Source: an uncultured Acetatifactor sp. (GTDB lineage Bacteria > Bacillota > Clostridia > Lachnospirales > Lachnospiraceae). From it: a stretch of DNA of 64,000 nt. The stretch spans positions 8,633-72,632 of the forward strand of contig CAJUFO010000011.1 in NCBI GenBank assembly GCA_910585615.1, written 5' to 3'. A model generated the notes under the pieces. That model searched no databases, was not told the origin of the DNA, and saw only the letters and a list, made by a program, of their open reading frames with translations. Below, piece by piece: positions 1-8,704 of the stretch (the stretch's first letter is position 1; the number at the start of each line of letters is the position of its first letter). The position numbers were made by a program, and so were the translations under genes.

Positions 1-176
1 CGCGACTTTGCTGTCAAATCGCTGCGCGATGGCACTAAAGCGCAAAGTCCCTGCGGTGCACATCTTATGAGAGCATCTTTCATTCGAAAGTACTCTCATG
101 AAAACTGCTCTCGTGCTCCCTCGCGACTTTGCTGTCAAATCGCTGCGCGATGGCACTAAAGCGCAAAGTCCCTGCG
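1..176. repeat. 55-bp direct repeat pair with hairpin between
   Basis: Positions 1-55 and 122-176 are identical over 55 bases. Each copy carries the inverted ends GACTTTG and CAAAGTC. Between the copies, 67-81 and 86-99 form an imperfect hairpin (ATGAGAG...CTCTCAT). The stretch lies beyond the 3' end of the cell-wall hydrolase gene and has no coding sign. It looks like an intergenic palindromic repeat family; the left copy may continue beyond the window. Confidence 0.8.
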
Positions 177-186
177 CGACGGCGCA

Positions 187-206
187 AATTGCCGTAAACG
201 GCAATT
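187..206 (-). terminator. hairpin downstream of the M23 peptidase gene
   Basis: Perfect 9-bp inverted repeat (AATTGCCGT/ACGGCAATT) with a 2-base loop, 18 bases past the stop codon of the ftsE-ftsX-peptidase operon. There is no clear T-run, so it may only protect the 3' end. Confidence 0.45.
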
Positions 207-223
207 GAGCAGAAATCTCCACA

Positions 224-1489
224 TCACAGGCTCAGGTATGCCCATGGCGATACATAAGAGCCGTTCAGCCTGACGCTGAAATGAAGATGGCTGCCCGTAG
301 AACGGCCGGTGCTTCCCACGGCCGCAATGGTATCGCCCCGCGCCACCACGTCCCCCTTGCTCACATATAGGGCCGAAGCATGCATGTAAATAGTGGACAA
401 GCCGTCCCCATGGTCTATCATGACATAATTTCCCATGGTAGCGTTGTAAGCCGCAGCCACCACTTTTCCGTCATAAGCCGCGAAGATGGCGGTTCCCGTT
501 GCCGAGGCGAAATCCACGCCATTATGGAACTGTTCCACCCCCAGCGTAGGATGTATCCTCATGCCATAGTCATCGGATACCCTGGTATAGGATGCCAGCG
601 GAAATTTGAAGACGCCGCCGTCATAGGTCATGGCCGACCCGCTGCTCTCAATCAGCTGCCGCCTCTCCTCAGCCACTGCCGCCTCCAGCATCCGGATTTC
701 CTCCTCCTGTGCCTTGATTTCCGCTTCGTATTCCCTTATGGCGTTTTCCTTGTTGCTGATATCCGTCTCATAACTTATGATATCACGATTTTTCTGTTCT
801 ATCAACTCCTCCAAGTTCTTCTGTTCGATTTCCACGCTTTCCCTGGTCTCGTCCAGAATCTCCTTCTCCAGCTCCAGCCCTTCCTTGCACAGGGCCACGT
901 ATTCCTTTGCAGCCTTGTAGTCCTCCCACATCCGCACGTCGCTGGACACTATCTTCTCCATATAGTCCATCCTGTTCAGGAATTCCCCCAGGCTCCCTGC
1001 CCCCAGCAGAAGGTCTGCCACGCTGGGATCCCCGGACTCATAGGTCAGCCTGATGTGGGCCGTCATGGCCTCCTGCTGATCCTCCTCCCGCTTCCGGGCT
1101 GCCTCCAGCTGGGCCTGGGCCTCCACGATTTCCCCCTCCTTGGCATCAATCTGTTCCAGCAGGTCGGCAATCCTGGCCTCTATCTGTTCCAGGCTGGCAT
1201 CCAGCTCCTTCACATAGTTCTTCAGGTTGTCCTTCTGGAGCTCCAGGTTCTTCTTAATCTCCTGCAGGTCGCTGAGGCCGTCCTTCAGGCCCTCCTTCTG
1301 CTCCTTTATCTGGGAAATCTCCTTCTCCTTCTCCCGGATGCTCTCCGCGGTGGGAGCGGACTTCGGAGCAGCCTGGGAAGTGGCCTGCGCCTGCAGACCA
1401 GTCCCGGCCAACCACGGCAGAGCCATGCCGCACAGCAGCAATCCGCAGAGCAGGCGGCGCGCCGCGCCGCAATTTCTTCTCTTCTTCAT
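224..1489 (-). CDS. secreted coiled-coil M23 peptidase (PcsB/CwlO/EnvC-like hydrolase)
   Basis: Murein hydrolase, probably acting at the division septum or lateral wall. From the ATG chosen here there is a classical signal peptide (basic KKRR, hydrophobic LLCGLLLCG core, cleavage near LQAQA). A long coiled coil of Glu/Lys/Gln heptads follows for about 250 residues, then a C-terminal LytM/M23 domain with zinc ligands in HNGVD and HLHF. An upstream ATG at 1522 would place 11 extra residues before the signal peptide, so I prefer 1489. It lies directly after ftsX. FtsEX is known to activate coiled-coil hydrolases of this type in Firmicutes, so this is very likely its partner. Confidence 0.9.
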   Translation of the reverse strand: MKKRRNCGAARRLLCGLLLCGMALPWLAGTGLQAQATSQAAPKSAPTAESIREKEKEISQIKEQKEGLKDGLSDLQEIKKNLELQKDNLKNYVKELDASLEQIEARIADLLEQIDAKEGEIVEAQAQLEAARKREEDQQEAMTAHIRLTYESGDPSVADLLLGAGSLGEFLNRMDYMEKIVSSDVRMWEDYKAAKEYVALCKEGLELEKEILDETRESVEIEQKNLEELIEQKNRDIISYETDISNKENAIREYEAEIKAQEEEIRMLEAAVAEERRQLIESSGSAMTYDGGVFKFPLASYTRVSDDYGMRIHPTLGVEQFHNGVDFASATGTAIFAAYDGKVVAAAYNATMGNYVMIDHGDGLSTIYMHASALYVSKGDVVARGDTIAAVGSTGRSTGSHLHFSVRLNGSYVSPWAYLSL

Positions 1490-1514
1490 AAGCCTTCTTC
1501 TATACATCCATGCA

Positions 1515-2459
1515 TCATACATGCAGATGCTTCCTCACCGTGACGATGCTCCCCAGGAACCCTATCCCTACGCCTACCAGCAGCGATACCGGCGTCAGCA
1601 CGCCGAACAGCTCATCCGCCGGGATAAAGGCCAGGAAATTGGTCAGGACCTCGAACCTTTCCGCGATATAATTCAGCGTGTAATTATAGATGCCGTAGAT
1701 CAGCCACAGGGGCAGCGCGGCCCCCAGCAGCCCGATCAGCATCCCCTCCAGCACAAAGGGCGACCTGACGAAAAAGTCCGTGGCCCCGATATATTTCATG
1801 ATATTGATCTCCTCGGAGCGCACCGAGATCCCGATGGCCACCGTATTGCTGATCAGGAAGATGCTCACCGCCAGCAGGATCACGATGATGCCTACAGACA
1901 CGTAGGCAATCAGCAGGTTCGCGCCGCTCAGCGTGTCTGCCGTCAAGGCGGAATGGTTGACCTTCATCACCTCCGGCAGGGATTCCAGCCATGTGACCAA
2001 AGCGCTTTGCAGCGATACATCGCTGATGAAGACCTCATAGCTGTCATCGCCCTCCAGGGGATTTTCCAGAAACGCTTTGGAATAGGCCTCGTAATTTTCA
2101 CCCCAGTTGTCCCTTCTATAGTTCTCCCATGCCTCATCGTCGGAGATGAACTTCACGTCCGACACCTCGGCACGGCTGGCTATCAGTTGGCCGATTTCTT
2201 CTATACGGGCATCCGATGGAATCTGGCCCTCCACATGGCTGTCGCACCAGTCATTCTCATAGTGGAAGAACACTGTCACGGACACGCCCTCCTCCGCTTT
2301 CAGCACGATGCTGCGGAAGTTCATCACGACGGAATAGAACAGACCGAAGAGGAACAGGCAGGCCGCTATGGTGGCAACAGAGGCCAGGGAATACCACTTG
2401 TTCCGGAAGATATTGACAAAGCCCTGTCTGATGGTATAGAACAATGTGCTAATCTTCAT
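1515..2459 (-). CDS. ftsX: cell-division ABC transporter permease FtsX
   Basis: Membrane half of the FtsEX complex, which passes ATPase signals to extracellular peptidoglycan hydrolases. The 314 residues show the family topology: a short cytoplasmic N terminus, a first membrane segment around residues 22-43, an extracellular domain to about 165, then three membrane segments that make up the FtsX permease domain, including the EEINIMKYIGAT loop. The start overlaps the end of ftsE by 11 bases, which implies translational coupling. The M23 hydrolase gene follows immediately. Length and context match the family. Confidence 0.96.
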   Translation of the reverse strand: MKISTLFYTIRQGFVNIFRNKWYSLASVATIAACLFLFGLFYSVVMNFRSIVLKAEEGVSVTVFFHYENDWCDSHVEGQIPSDARIEEIGQLIASRAEVSDVKFISDDEAWENYRRDNWGENYEAYSKAFLENPLEGDDSYEVFISDVSLQSALVTWLESLPEVMKVNHSALTADTLSGANLLIAYVSVGIIVILLAVSIFLISNTVAIGISVRSEEINIMKYIGATDFFVRSPFVLEGMLIGLLGAALPLWLIYGIYNYTLNYIAERFEVLTNFLAFIPADELFGVLTPVSLLVGVGIGFLGSIVTVRKHLHV

Positions 2460-3192
2460 CGATGTATTCTCCTCCCTCCTCGTCGCTGATGATGACGCCC
2501 CGCTTCATGGTGACCACCCGCTTATGCATGGCGTTGACGATCTCCCTGTTGTGCGTCACCACCACCACGGTGGTGCCGCTCTGGTTAATCTCGTCCAACA
2601 GCATCATGATCTCCCAGGAATTCTTCGGATCCAAATTGCCCGTGGGCTCATCCGCCAGCAGGATGGATGGCTTGTTCACCAAAGCCCTGGCCAAGGCCAC
2701 CCTCTGCTGCTCGCCGCCGGAGAGCTGCCTGGTCTTGGCCTTGTATTTTCCGGCCAGTCCCACCGTAGCCAGGATGGTGGGGACGTTCCTCCGTATCTCT
2801 CTGGCAGGAATCTCTATAATCCGCTGGGCGAAGGCCACGTTCTCATAGACGTTCCTGTCGTTCAGCAGCCGGAAGTCCTGGAACACCACGCCCAGGTTGC
2901 GCCGGAACTTCGGCACCTGCCTGTGCTTTAAGTTCGCCAGGTCGCTGCCCATGACATAGACGTTGCCGCTGGTGGCCGTCAGCTCCCGCAGCAGCAGGCG
3001 AATCAGGGTGGATTTCCCCGAGCCGCTGTCGCCCACGATGAAGACGAACTCTCCCTTTCCGATTCCCAGCGTGATTCCGTTAATGGCGGGAGCCCCCTTG
3101 GAGTAGACCTTGCTCACATTGTCCAGAAATATGACGCCGTTATCTTCTATAAACTGCTCCCGCTTTCTCCACGACAGCTCCTTCTTGCCCAT
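2449..3192 (-). CDS. ftsE: cell-division ATP-binding protein FtsE
   Basis: ATPase of the FtsEX system. The protein shows Walker A (GDSGSGKST), the ABC signature LSGGEQQR and Walker B ILLADEPTGNLD, all in family order. At 247 residues it is about 19 longer than usual; the extra part is a charged N-terminal extension before the core (NGVIFLDNVSKVYSKG). No better internal ATG is visible. It is the first gene of the ftsE-ftsX-hydrolase operon. Confidence 0.96.
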   Translation of the reverse strand: MGKKELSWRKREQFIEDNGVIFLDNVSKVYSKGAPAINGITLGIGKGEFVFIVGDSGSGKSTLIRLLLRELTATSGNVYVMGSDLANLKHRQVPKFRRNLGVVFQDFRLLNDRNVYENVAFAQRIIEIPAREIRRNVPTILATVGLAGKYKAKTRQLSGGEQQRVALARALVNKPSILLADEPTGNLDPKNSWEIMMLLDEINQSGTTVVVVTHNREIVNAMHKRVVTMKRGVIISDEEGGEYIDED

Positions 3193-3220
3193 CGTCTTCC
3201 TCCATCCCGGACTCTCGTTC

Positions 3221-4306
3221 TCAGAAATCCGTGGTTTCCATGTATTTCATATATTTCACTACCATCAGCGCAATTTTAAACGTAATCGCATCCTCGAAGA
3301 CACGCAGATCCAGTCCCGTGCTCTTCTGCAGCTTATCCAGCCGGTAGACCAAAGTATTCCTGTGGATGAACAGCTGCCTGGAGGTCTCCGACACGTTCAG
3401 GCTGTTCTCGAAGAACTTGTAGATTGTCCCCAGGGTCTCCTCGTCGAACTCGTCCGGGCTCCTGACCCCGAAGATCTCCCGGATGAACATCTTGCACAGG
3501 GGCAGGGGCAGCTGATAGATCAGGCGGCCGATGCCCAGCTCGCTGTAGGCGATGATCTCCCGCTCGCCGAAGAAGATCTTGCCCACGTCCAGGGCCATCC
3601 GCGCTTCCTTATAGGAGCGGCTCACCTCTTTGATCTCCTGTATCACCGTGCCGTAGGCGATGCGGCCGTCCCGGATGCCCTCCTTCTTCAGGAAGCCCCA
3701 GAGCTGCTTTGCCGTCCTGTCCATCTCTTTAGCTCTGTCAGCCTCGGACAGCTCCTTGACGATGATGACATTGTTCTCGTCCACCTCCGTGACGAAGTCC
3801 TTGCTGTTGCCGCTGAAATAGTTCCTGGCCATCTCCAGCACATTGCTGTCCCTGCCCCCCGGGGCCTCCACAATCAGGACGGCCCTGGGCACGTCCGTCT
3901 GGATATGGAGCTTCTTGGAGCGGCTGTAGATGTCCACCAGCAGCAGATTGTCCAGAAGGAGGTTCTTGACGAAATTGTCCTTGTCCAGGCGCTCCTTGTA
4001 GGCCGTCACCAGGCTCTGAATCTGGAAAGCCGCCAGCTTGCCGATCATGTAGGAGTCCTCCCCCGCCCCGGCGGTCACCAGCACATACTCCAGAATCTGG
4101 TCGTCGAATATCTTGAAGAACTGATATCCCTGTATCTCCTGGGAATCCGCCACAGAGGCGGCAAATTCGGCAACGGCCGATGCTCTGCTGCCCATGTCGG
4201 CAGTAGAGGCCACCTCCTTGCCGTCCACATCCATAATACAAAATTCGACCCGAGCAATGTTCTTCAATCCATCGATTGTGTTCTGTAAAATTTGATTTGA
4301 GATCAT
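3221..4306 (-). CDS. CdaR/PucR-type transcriptional regulator
   Basis: Cytoplasmic DNA-binding regulator. The N terminus (SNQILQNTIDGLKNIARVEF) resembles the sugar-diacid recognition domain of CdaR. The middle resembles the GGDEF-like domain of this family. The C terminus carries the PucR-type helix-turn-helix (NVSETSRQLFIHRNTLVYRL). I start it at the ATG at 4306 because GGAG lies 8 bases upstream; the GTG three codons earlier overlaps that ribosome site. Its inducer is not predictable from sequence. It sits alone upstream of ftsE, so a carbon-source role is only inferred from the family. Confidence 0.85.
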   Translation of the reverse strand: MISNQILQNTIDGLKNIARVEFCIMDVDGKEVASTADMGSRASAVAEFAASVADSQEIQGYQFFKIFDDQILEYVLVTAGAGEDSYMIGKLAAFQIQSLVTAYKERLDKDNFVKNLLLDNLLLVDIYSRSKKLHIQTDVPRAVLIVEAPGGRDSNVLEMARNYFSGNSKDFVTEVDENNVIIVKELSEADRAKEMDRTAKQLWGFLKKEGIRDGRIAYGTVIQEIKEVSRSYKEARMALDVGKIFFGEREIIAYSELGIGRLIYQLPLPLCKMFIREIFGVRSPDEFDEETLGTIYKFFENSLNVSETSRQLFIHRNTLVYRLDKLQKSTGLDLRVFEDAITFKIALMVVKYMKYMETTDF

Positions 4307-4418
4307 AAAACCCACTCCTTTTGTCGTTATGGTCGATTCCAGTTCCCGTTTTTGTTTCTACATTTACAAATGTACAAAAAATACGGAAAAAAAGCAATAG
4401 GATTTTATGATTTTTCAC

Positions 4419-4454
4419 AAAAAAACTACCTGAAGCAGAACCCCAGGCAGTTTT
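4419..4454 (-). terminator. Rho-independent terminator of the YjfB-family gene
   Basis: On the minus strand the stem AACTGCCTG/CAGGTAGTT (one G-T pair) is followed directly by seven T. It lies about 45 bases past the stop codon of the small gene at 4498. Confidence 0.8.
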
Positions 4455-4497
4455 AAAGACAACTCCTCAAACCAGGACGGGGCACCTTCCGCATCCG

Positions 4498-4689
4498 TCA
4501 GACACGTATGTCGAAATTGGCACCCACATCGGGATTCACGCTCAGCTCCATGGCTGCAGCGTCCAATATCTGTACCATCCCTGCCCCCAGCTCCCTGCTG
4601 GCGTCCAGCGCCTTGTCCAGCACCGCGGTTCCCACCTGGGACAGCACAGACGCGTTCGCCAGCGCCATCGATACTTCCGCAATATCCAT
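4498..4689 (-). CDS. YjfB family protein
   Basis: Small 63-residue protein of the YjfB family. The start MDIAEVSMALANASVLSQVG, the alternating Ala/Val pattern and the C-terminal PDVGANFDIRV are typical. The family is named for a putative link to motility in Bacillus, but its molecular role is unknown. The start at 4689 follows GGAGG by 7 bases; the GTG two codons upstream would overlap that site. It is a single-gene unit with its own terminator. Confidence 0.82.
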   Translation of the reverse strand: MDIAEVSMALANASVLSQVGTAVLDKALDASRELGAGMVQILDAAAMELSVNPDVGANFDIRV

Positions 4690-4888
4690 AAGCACACCTC
4701 CTGCCCAGAATGCAATCTATATATGTAGCGATTAAATCTTGCCCAAAACCGGATAAACGGCATGACCGGCTGTGCTATGCGACTGACAAGAATTAAATGC
4801 CATTTATATATTTTATCATACTGAAAGCTGTTTTACCAGCCCCTCCGGCAAGTTTTTAATTTCTTAATGATTGTGGACGCTCTCCCGC

Positions 4889-5725
4889 TCAGACCCTGCT
4901 GATGGAATACTGTCCAATCTCTATCCTGCGCTGCTTCAGCAGACGGCCAACGGCGCGCTTGAACTCATTCTTGCTCATGCCGGTCTCCTGCTTGATGCGC
5001 TCCGGGGAGGCCTTGTCCGTAAAGGGCAGCATGCCGCCGCACTCCTCTATCATGGCCATGATCCTCTCCGCGTCCTTGTCCATCTGGAGATAGGCCTTGT
5101 CCCGGATGCCCAGGGTCAGCTTCCCGTCCTCCCGCACCTGGATGACCCGGGCTTCCACGTCCTTGCCCAGCTCCACATTCCCGTAGAGCTCTTTTACGGG
5201 AATCAGGCCCGAGTAGAGATTGTCCACCGCCACAAAAGCGCCGAAATTATCGCTCATCTCATACACGCGGCCCTTTACTCTGTCGTCCTTTCCATAGGGG
5301 CTGTCCCTGCGCAGATTGTCGTACACGTTCATGGTGGCGCAGAGCCGGTCGCTCTTATCTATATAGAGGGACACCAATACCTTGTCGCCCTGCTCTACCT
5401 TGCCCCGCTGCTGCTTAAAAGGCAGCAGGAGATCCTTTTCCAGGCCCCAGTCCAGGAACGCCCCGATCTTCCCTGTCTGGGCCACGGTCAGCTCGGCCAC
5501 CTGACCCATCTGGAGCTTGGGCTCCCTGGTGGTGGCGATAAGCCTGTCCTGGGAATCGCGGTAGATGAACACCTCCATCTCATCGCCCACATCACAGCCC
5601 TCCGGCACCTGCTTGCGGGGCAGGAGCACACGGGGCTCGCCCTCGTCCATGGAAAGCGCCAGATAGATGCCAAACTCCACTTTCTTCACCACCGTCAGTT
5701 TCTGCTTCTCACCTAAGTTTATCAT
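4889..5725 (-). CDS. cvfB: S1 RNA-binding domain protein (CvfB/YitL family)
   Basis: RNA-binding protein of 278 residues. Repeated S1-like OB folds are visible: LTVVKKVEFGIYLALSMDEG at the N terminus, the QTGKIGAFLDWGLEKDLLLP segment, and a third around GRVYEMSDNFGAFVAVDNLY. A winged-helix-like C terminus follows (SPERIKQETGMSKNEFKRAV). This layout matches CvfB, a virulence-linked regulator in staphylococci; YitL is the Bacillus homologue. It is a stand-alone gene. Its RNA targets are not known from sequence. Confidence 0.85.
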   Translation of the reverse strand: MINLGEKQKLTVVKKVEFGIYLALSMDEGEPRVLLPRKQVPEGCDVGDEMEVFIYRDSQDRLIATTREPKLQMGQVAELTVAQTGKIGAFLDWGLEKDLLLPFKQQRGKVEQGDKVLVSLYIDKSDRLCATMNVYDNLRRDSPYGKDDRVKGRVYEMSDNFGAFVAVDNLYSGLIPVKELYGNVELGKDVEARVIQVREDGKLTLGIRDKAYLQMDKDAERIMAMIEECGGMLPFTDKASPERIKQETGMSKNEFKRAVGRLLKQRRIEIGQYSISRV

Positions 5726-5805
5726 GATTTCTCCCTACCACAACTATTTTCTCTCTGTTCCATATTTCTATATCGAGACAGGTCTTCCGTTACCCGCCTC
5801 CCGCC

Positions 5806-6516
5806 TCAGTCCAGCCTGGCGAACTCCGCCGCCACGTACAGGCCGCCCTCCTGGTTCTCTAGCGTCACGCAGACATTGTCCTGCGTCTGTGCCACCCGGG
5901 GCATCAGCACGTCCCCCAGGAAAGCCTGCTTCTTATATTCCGCCCGGACCTGCTTTACTGCAAAGCCCTCCGGCAGATAGTCCATGGCGATGTCGATGAA
6001 CTGCTGGTTGTTCACATGATGGTTGGTGTCCAGATGGTGCTGCCTTACCACCACCGGCTCCCTTAGCACACCGCCTAGGGGCACGGCTATCCTGCGGGGC
6101 GCGTAGTCCATCTCCAGCTTCTCCCCCAGCCGATAGCCCTCCATCATGATCTGAGGAACGGCCGCGGGCTTGTTGGTCCGCGTATCCAGCAGGCTCCAGA
6201 GGGAATTGGCTTTGGCCAGGTATTCCCCCTTCTCATCCATCATCAGGAAGTTCCTGTACCCCAGAAAGCCTTTCAGGCCATAGGGAACCGTCCCGATGGC
6301 AACCCTCTCGCCAAGGGCCGGATAACGCTCCACCACAATCTGCCAGGAGGAGAGCACCCAAACTAAGTGCATCTGTCTCAGCTTCGCCACCCCAAGCCCT
6401 AAGTCCTCGGACTGAAAGGTGGAGCAGTCCTGAAAGTAGTTGATGATGGAAGCCATGGTGAGCTTCCCCTCACTGTCCGTCTCACTGTATCTGATTCTGC
6501 TGTCAAATGTATACAT
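5806..6516 (-). CDS. acyl-ACP thioesterase (FatA/FatB-like)
   Basis: Predicted to hydrolyse acyl-ACP and so end fatty-acid elongation. It has the double hot-dog layout, with an N-terminal half beginning YTFDSRIRYSETDSEGKLTM and a C-terminal half carrying LDTNHHVNNQQFID, which matches the D-x-N-x-HVNN catalytic region of acyl-ACP thioesterases. At 236 residues it has the length of bacterial members. It follows the CPBP protease gene by about 50 bases and may be co-transcribed with it. Confidence 0.88.
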   Translation of the reverse strand: MYTFDSRIRYSETDSEGKLTMASIINYFQDCSTFQSEDLGLGVAKLRQMHLVWVLSSWQIVVERYPALGERVAIGTVPYGLKGFLGYRNFLMMDEKGEYLAKANSLWSLLDTRTNKPAAVPQIMMEGYRLGEKLEMDYAPRRIAVPLGGVLREPVVVRQHHLDTNHHVNNQQFIDIAMDYLPEGFAVKQVRAEYKKQAFLGDVLMPRVAQTQDNVCVTLENQEGGLYVAAEFARLD

Positions 6517-6567
6517 GTCAACTCCCTCCGGGCGACCCTCCTGCCGCCAAATGACAGCTTTCAGCCG

Positions 6568-7647
6568 TCACACGAATAACTGATAAATGATATTCGCAAT
6601 CCAGAATATGATATAGAGGAGCATTCCCAGGTTCAGGATTACCGTGCGGAACCGCTTCCCTCTGGGTATCGCCACCTGCCCTGCCGCAAAGGAGAACCTC
6701 CTCTTCGCCAGGCACACGATGAACAGCACCAGGCCTGCTATCAGATTGGCCAGCACGAATATCATCAGGGCCCCATACGCCAGCATTCCAGCCATATTTT
6801 CATTGACAAAGGCCACCATGGACGATATGTCCATATCCTGTGCCAGAGCCAGATACTCATCCAAATCGAACATCCGTATCACTGCCGTGCTCACCACGCC
6901 ACCCATGAAATTGACCACCATGTGGATAGCGATTGTAATCTTCAGGTTGCCGGTCTTCACATACAGGAATGCCAGGATCAGGCCCAGCGCAAAGGCATAG
7001 ATGAACTGATTCAGGTTGCCGTGGAAGAGGGCAAACATAAGCCCAGACAAAACTACCGCAGTACCCTGTCCATAGCGGACCGTCCTGTCCACAATCAGTT
7101 TACGGAAGACATATTCCTCTACGATGGGTGCGCAAACCACCGTTGCAATCAGTATCGTCCACAGACTGCAGGACTGCGTGATATTGGCCAAGTGGTTCTG
7201 CACGATGCCTCCCTTGAGCATACCGATAATCGTGGTAAAAATGACGCCTATGATATTTCCCAGATATAAAGCACCCATGCACATAATGGCAGCCACGATA
7301 AATTTTCCTGCCCTAATCGGATGCCGCTCCACTTTGTCCGCAGGAACCGTCCTCACCAAGAGTACAAGCACCGGCATGCCAATCAGATACATGGGAGCCA
7401 TAGACAGAATCATGCTGATGTCTCCATCCATCAGCCACTCCGGCCGCAGGAAAAAGGCCAGATACGATACCAGCGTCTGCACGGCAACTATCACTATGGT
7501 CCCCAGAATAAACATTCCTCCCAGCTTGGAGAAATGACTTCTGGCCGCCTTCAGCTCCTGCCTCTCATGCTCCTCTTCTGTCTGCCGCAGGCCCTGCGTC
7601 TCCCATGCGTTATTGTTTTCCCATGTCCCGTAACCGTTCTCTTTCAT
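6568..7647 (-). CDS. CPBP family intramembrane metalloprotease
   Basis: Integral membrane protease of the CPBP (Abi/CAAX-like) family, with about eight hydrophobic segments. The family motifs are present: EEYVFRK (EExxxR), FALFHG and HMVVNFMGG, which supply the catalytic Glu and the His residues. The first 45 residues are polar and cytoplasmic. Substrate unknown; family members are linked to bacteriocin immunity or protein processing. This is the last clear host gene before the mobile-element zone. Confidence 0.88.
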   Translation of the reverse strand: MKENGYGTWENNNAWETQGLRQTEEEHERQELKAARSHFSKLGGMFILGTIVIVAVQTLVSYLAFFLRPEWLMDGDISMILSMAPMYLIGMPVLVLLVRTVPADKVERHPIRAGKFIVAAIMCMGALYLGNIIGVIFTTIIGMLKGGIVQNHLANITQSCSLWTILIATVVCAPIVEEYVFRKLIVDRTVRYGQGTAVVLSGLMFALFHGNLNQFIYAFALGLILAFLYVKTGNLKITIAIHMVVNFMGGVVSTAVIRMFDLDEYLALAQDMDISSMVAFVNENMAGMLAYGALMIFVLANLIAGLVLFIVCLAKRRFSFAAGQVAIPRGKRFRTVILNLGMLLYIIFWIANIIYQLFV

Positions 7648-7861
7648 GCCATAACTCCTCTGTCTGATGCACTAATATGTACCATTTCTTTTATATTCTA
7701 AATTAGTTTACCATATATTCGGGCATTTGAAAAGACTGAGAACGGTTTTGCGGGTTGACTTTTTCCTACAGTGGAGGAGCAAACAGAAAGCATTGTGGTT
7801 TCCGTAACAAATTCAATTGGTATAACCATTTTTATTTCATTGCTTTTATACTTCAGCAATC

Positions 7862-7971
7862 GCAATTCCTTACTATGCCATATGCTATCATTTAAAAAGT
7901 ATCTCTGACTATCCTGCACATACGTTCTTTCGTCCTATCTTTATAGCTGCTTTCCCTTATGATTTCTTCCG
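7862..7971. repeat. junction built from two pieces of the nearby integrated element
   Basis: Positions 7862-7895 match the region just downstream of the intact element's integrase (near 14800-14833), with only a few mismatches. Positions 7899-7971 match 34741-34813 inside the putative rep gene at about 67 of 73 bases. The two pieces are about 20 kb apart in the intact element but adjacent here, so this is a deletion joint from an older, related element. It forms the 3' end of prfH. Confidence 0.8.
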
Positions 7972-8617
7972 TGCTTCCTGACAGAGCCGCCTGTCCGGCA
8001 TCCCCATCCTTTCTCTCCTTTAGCAGGAACCGCTCCCCTTCATAAGTCCGTACCGGGTTCCCCCTGACGATGCGGTAGTGCTCCATCCACGCGGCTCCCG
8101 CCTGCCGTTCCCGCTGCTCCTGCTGTAGGATGGCAAGCTTCTCCCGCATCCGCTCCATGGCCCTGCGCTTATTCTGGAACTGGCTCCTCTCCTCTGTGGA
8201 CTGGGTCACGGTTCCGGTAGGGATGTGGATGACCCGCACGCCGGTCTCCACCTTGTTCACGTTCTGTCCTCCCTTCCCGCCGCAGTGGAACTTCTCGATG
8301 CGGTATTCCCCATCTGTCGCCACCTGACCTGCCTCCGGGATGATGCTCACGTCCACATACCAGTTCTTCCTTTTATGGTTCCTGCGAAAGGGACTCCTGC
8401 AGATCCACAGCACAGTCCCCTCCAGACCGCTTAAGTCCTGCTCTGTCTGGAAGCGGATGGAATCCAGGCAGCCCCTCTCATGGCCTTTGGTCTCTGACAG
8501 GATTTTGAAATCCCCGTATTCTCTTTTAAGCGCCTCAAACAGCTTCGCCACCGCCAGCTGGCATTCGGCCGGCCCCTGTCCTGCGCTGATCTGGACTATC
8601 AAAGATTTATACCTCAC
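7892..8617 (-). CDS. prfH: peptide chain release factor-like protein PrfH, with foreign C-terminal tail
   Basis: Release-factor homologue with the GGQ peptidyl-hydrolysis motif (CGGKGGQNVNKVETGVRV) and a short N-terminal domain in place of stop-codon-reading domain 2, as in PrfH. PrfH is known to release stalled ribosomes with damaged decoding centres, and RtcB repairs the nicked rRNA. RtcB is encoded 87 bases upstream here. The last 25 or so residues (IRESSYKDRTKERMCRIVRD) do not belong to the family: they match an internal segment of the putative Rep protein encoded at 34554-35699 and come from a deletion joint. The start is a GTG with a weak ribosome site. The GGQ domain is complete, so activity is possible but unproven. 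Confidence 0.88.
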   Translation of the reverse strand: MRYKSLIVQISAGQGPAECQLAVAKLFEALKREYGDFKILSETKGHERGCLDSIRFQTEQDLSGLEGTVLWICRSPFRRNHKRKNWYVDVSIIPEAGQVATDGEYRIEKFHCGGKGGQNVNKVETGVRVIHIPTGTVTQSTEERSQFQNKRRAMERMREKLAILQQEQRERQAGAAWMEHYRIVRGNPVRTYEGERFLLKERKDGDAGQAALSGSTEEIIRESSYKDRTKERMCRIVRDTF

Positions 8618-8704
8618 ACTTTTCTTTTCATTGCATGATTACTTTTCATGTATGGGCAAATGCTGCCATCCATTTCAATTTTCTGCATTCCGCATACAAT
8701 GGTT

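Noticed and set aside
380..1543. 387-codon plus-strand frame antisense to the M23 peptidase gene
   Set aside because: Lies opposite a well-supported gene with signal peptide, coiled coil and catalytic motifs; its Leu/Pro-rich sequence is typical of an antisense shadow.
7698..7919. 73-codon minus-strand frame between the CPBP gene and prfH
   Set aside because: No family and weak start; it overlaps the prfH end and the element junction.
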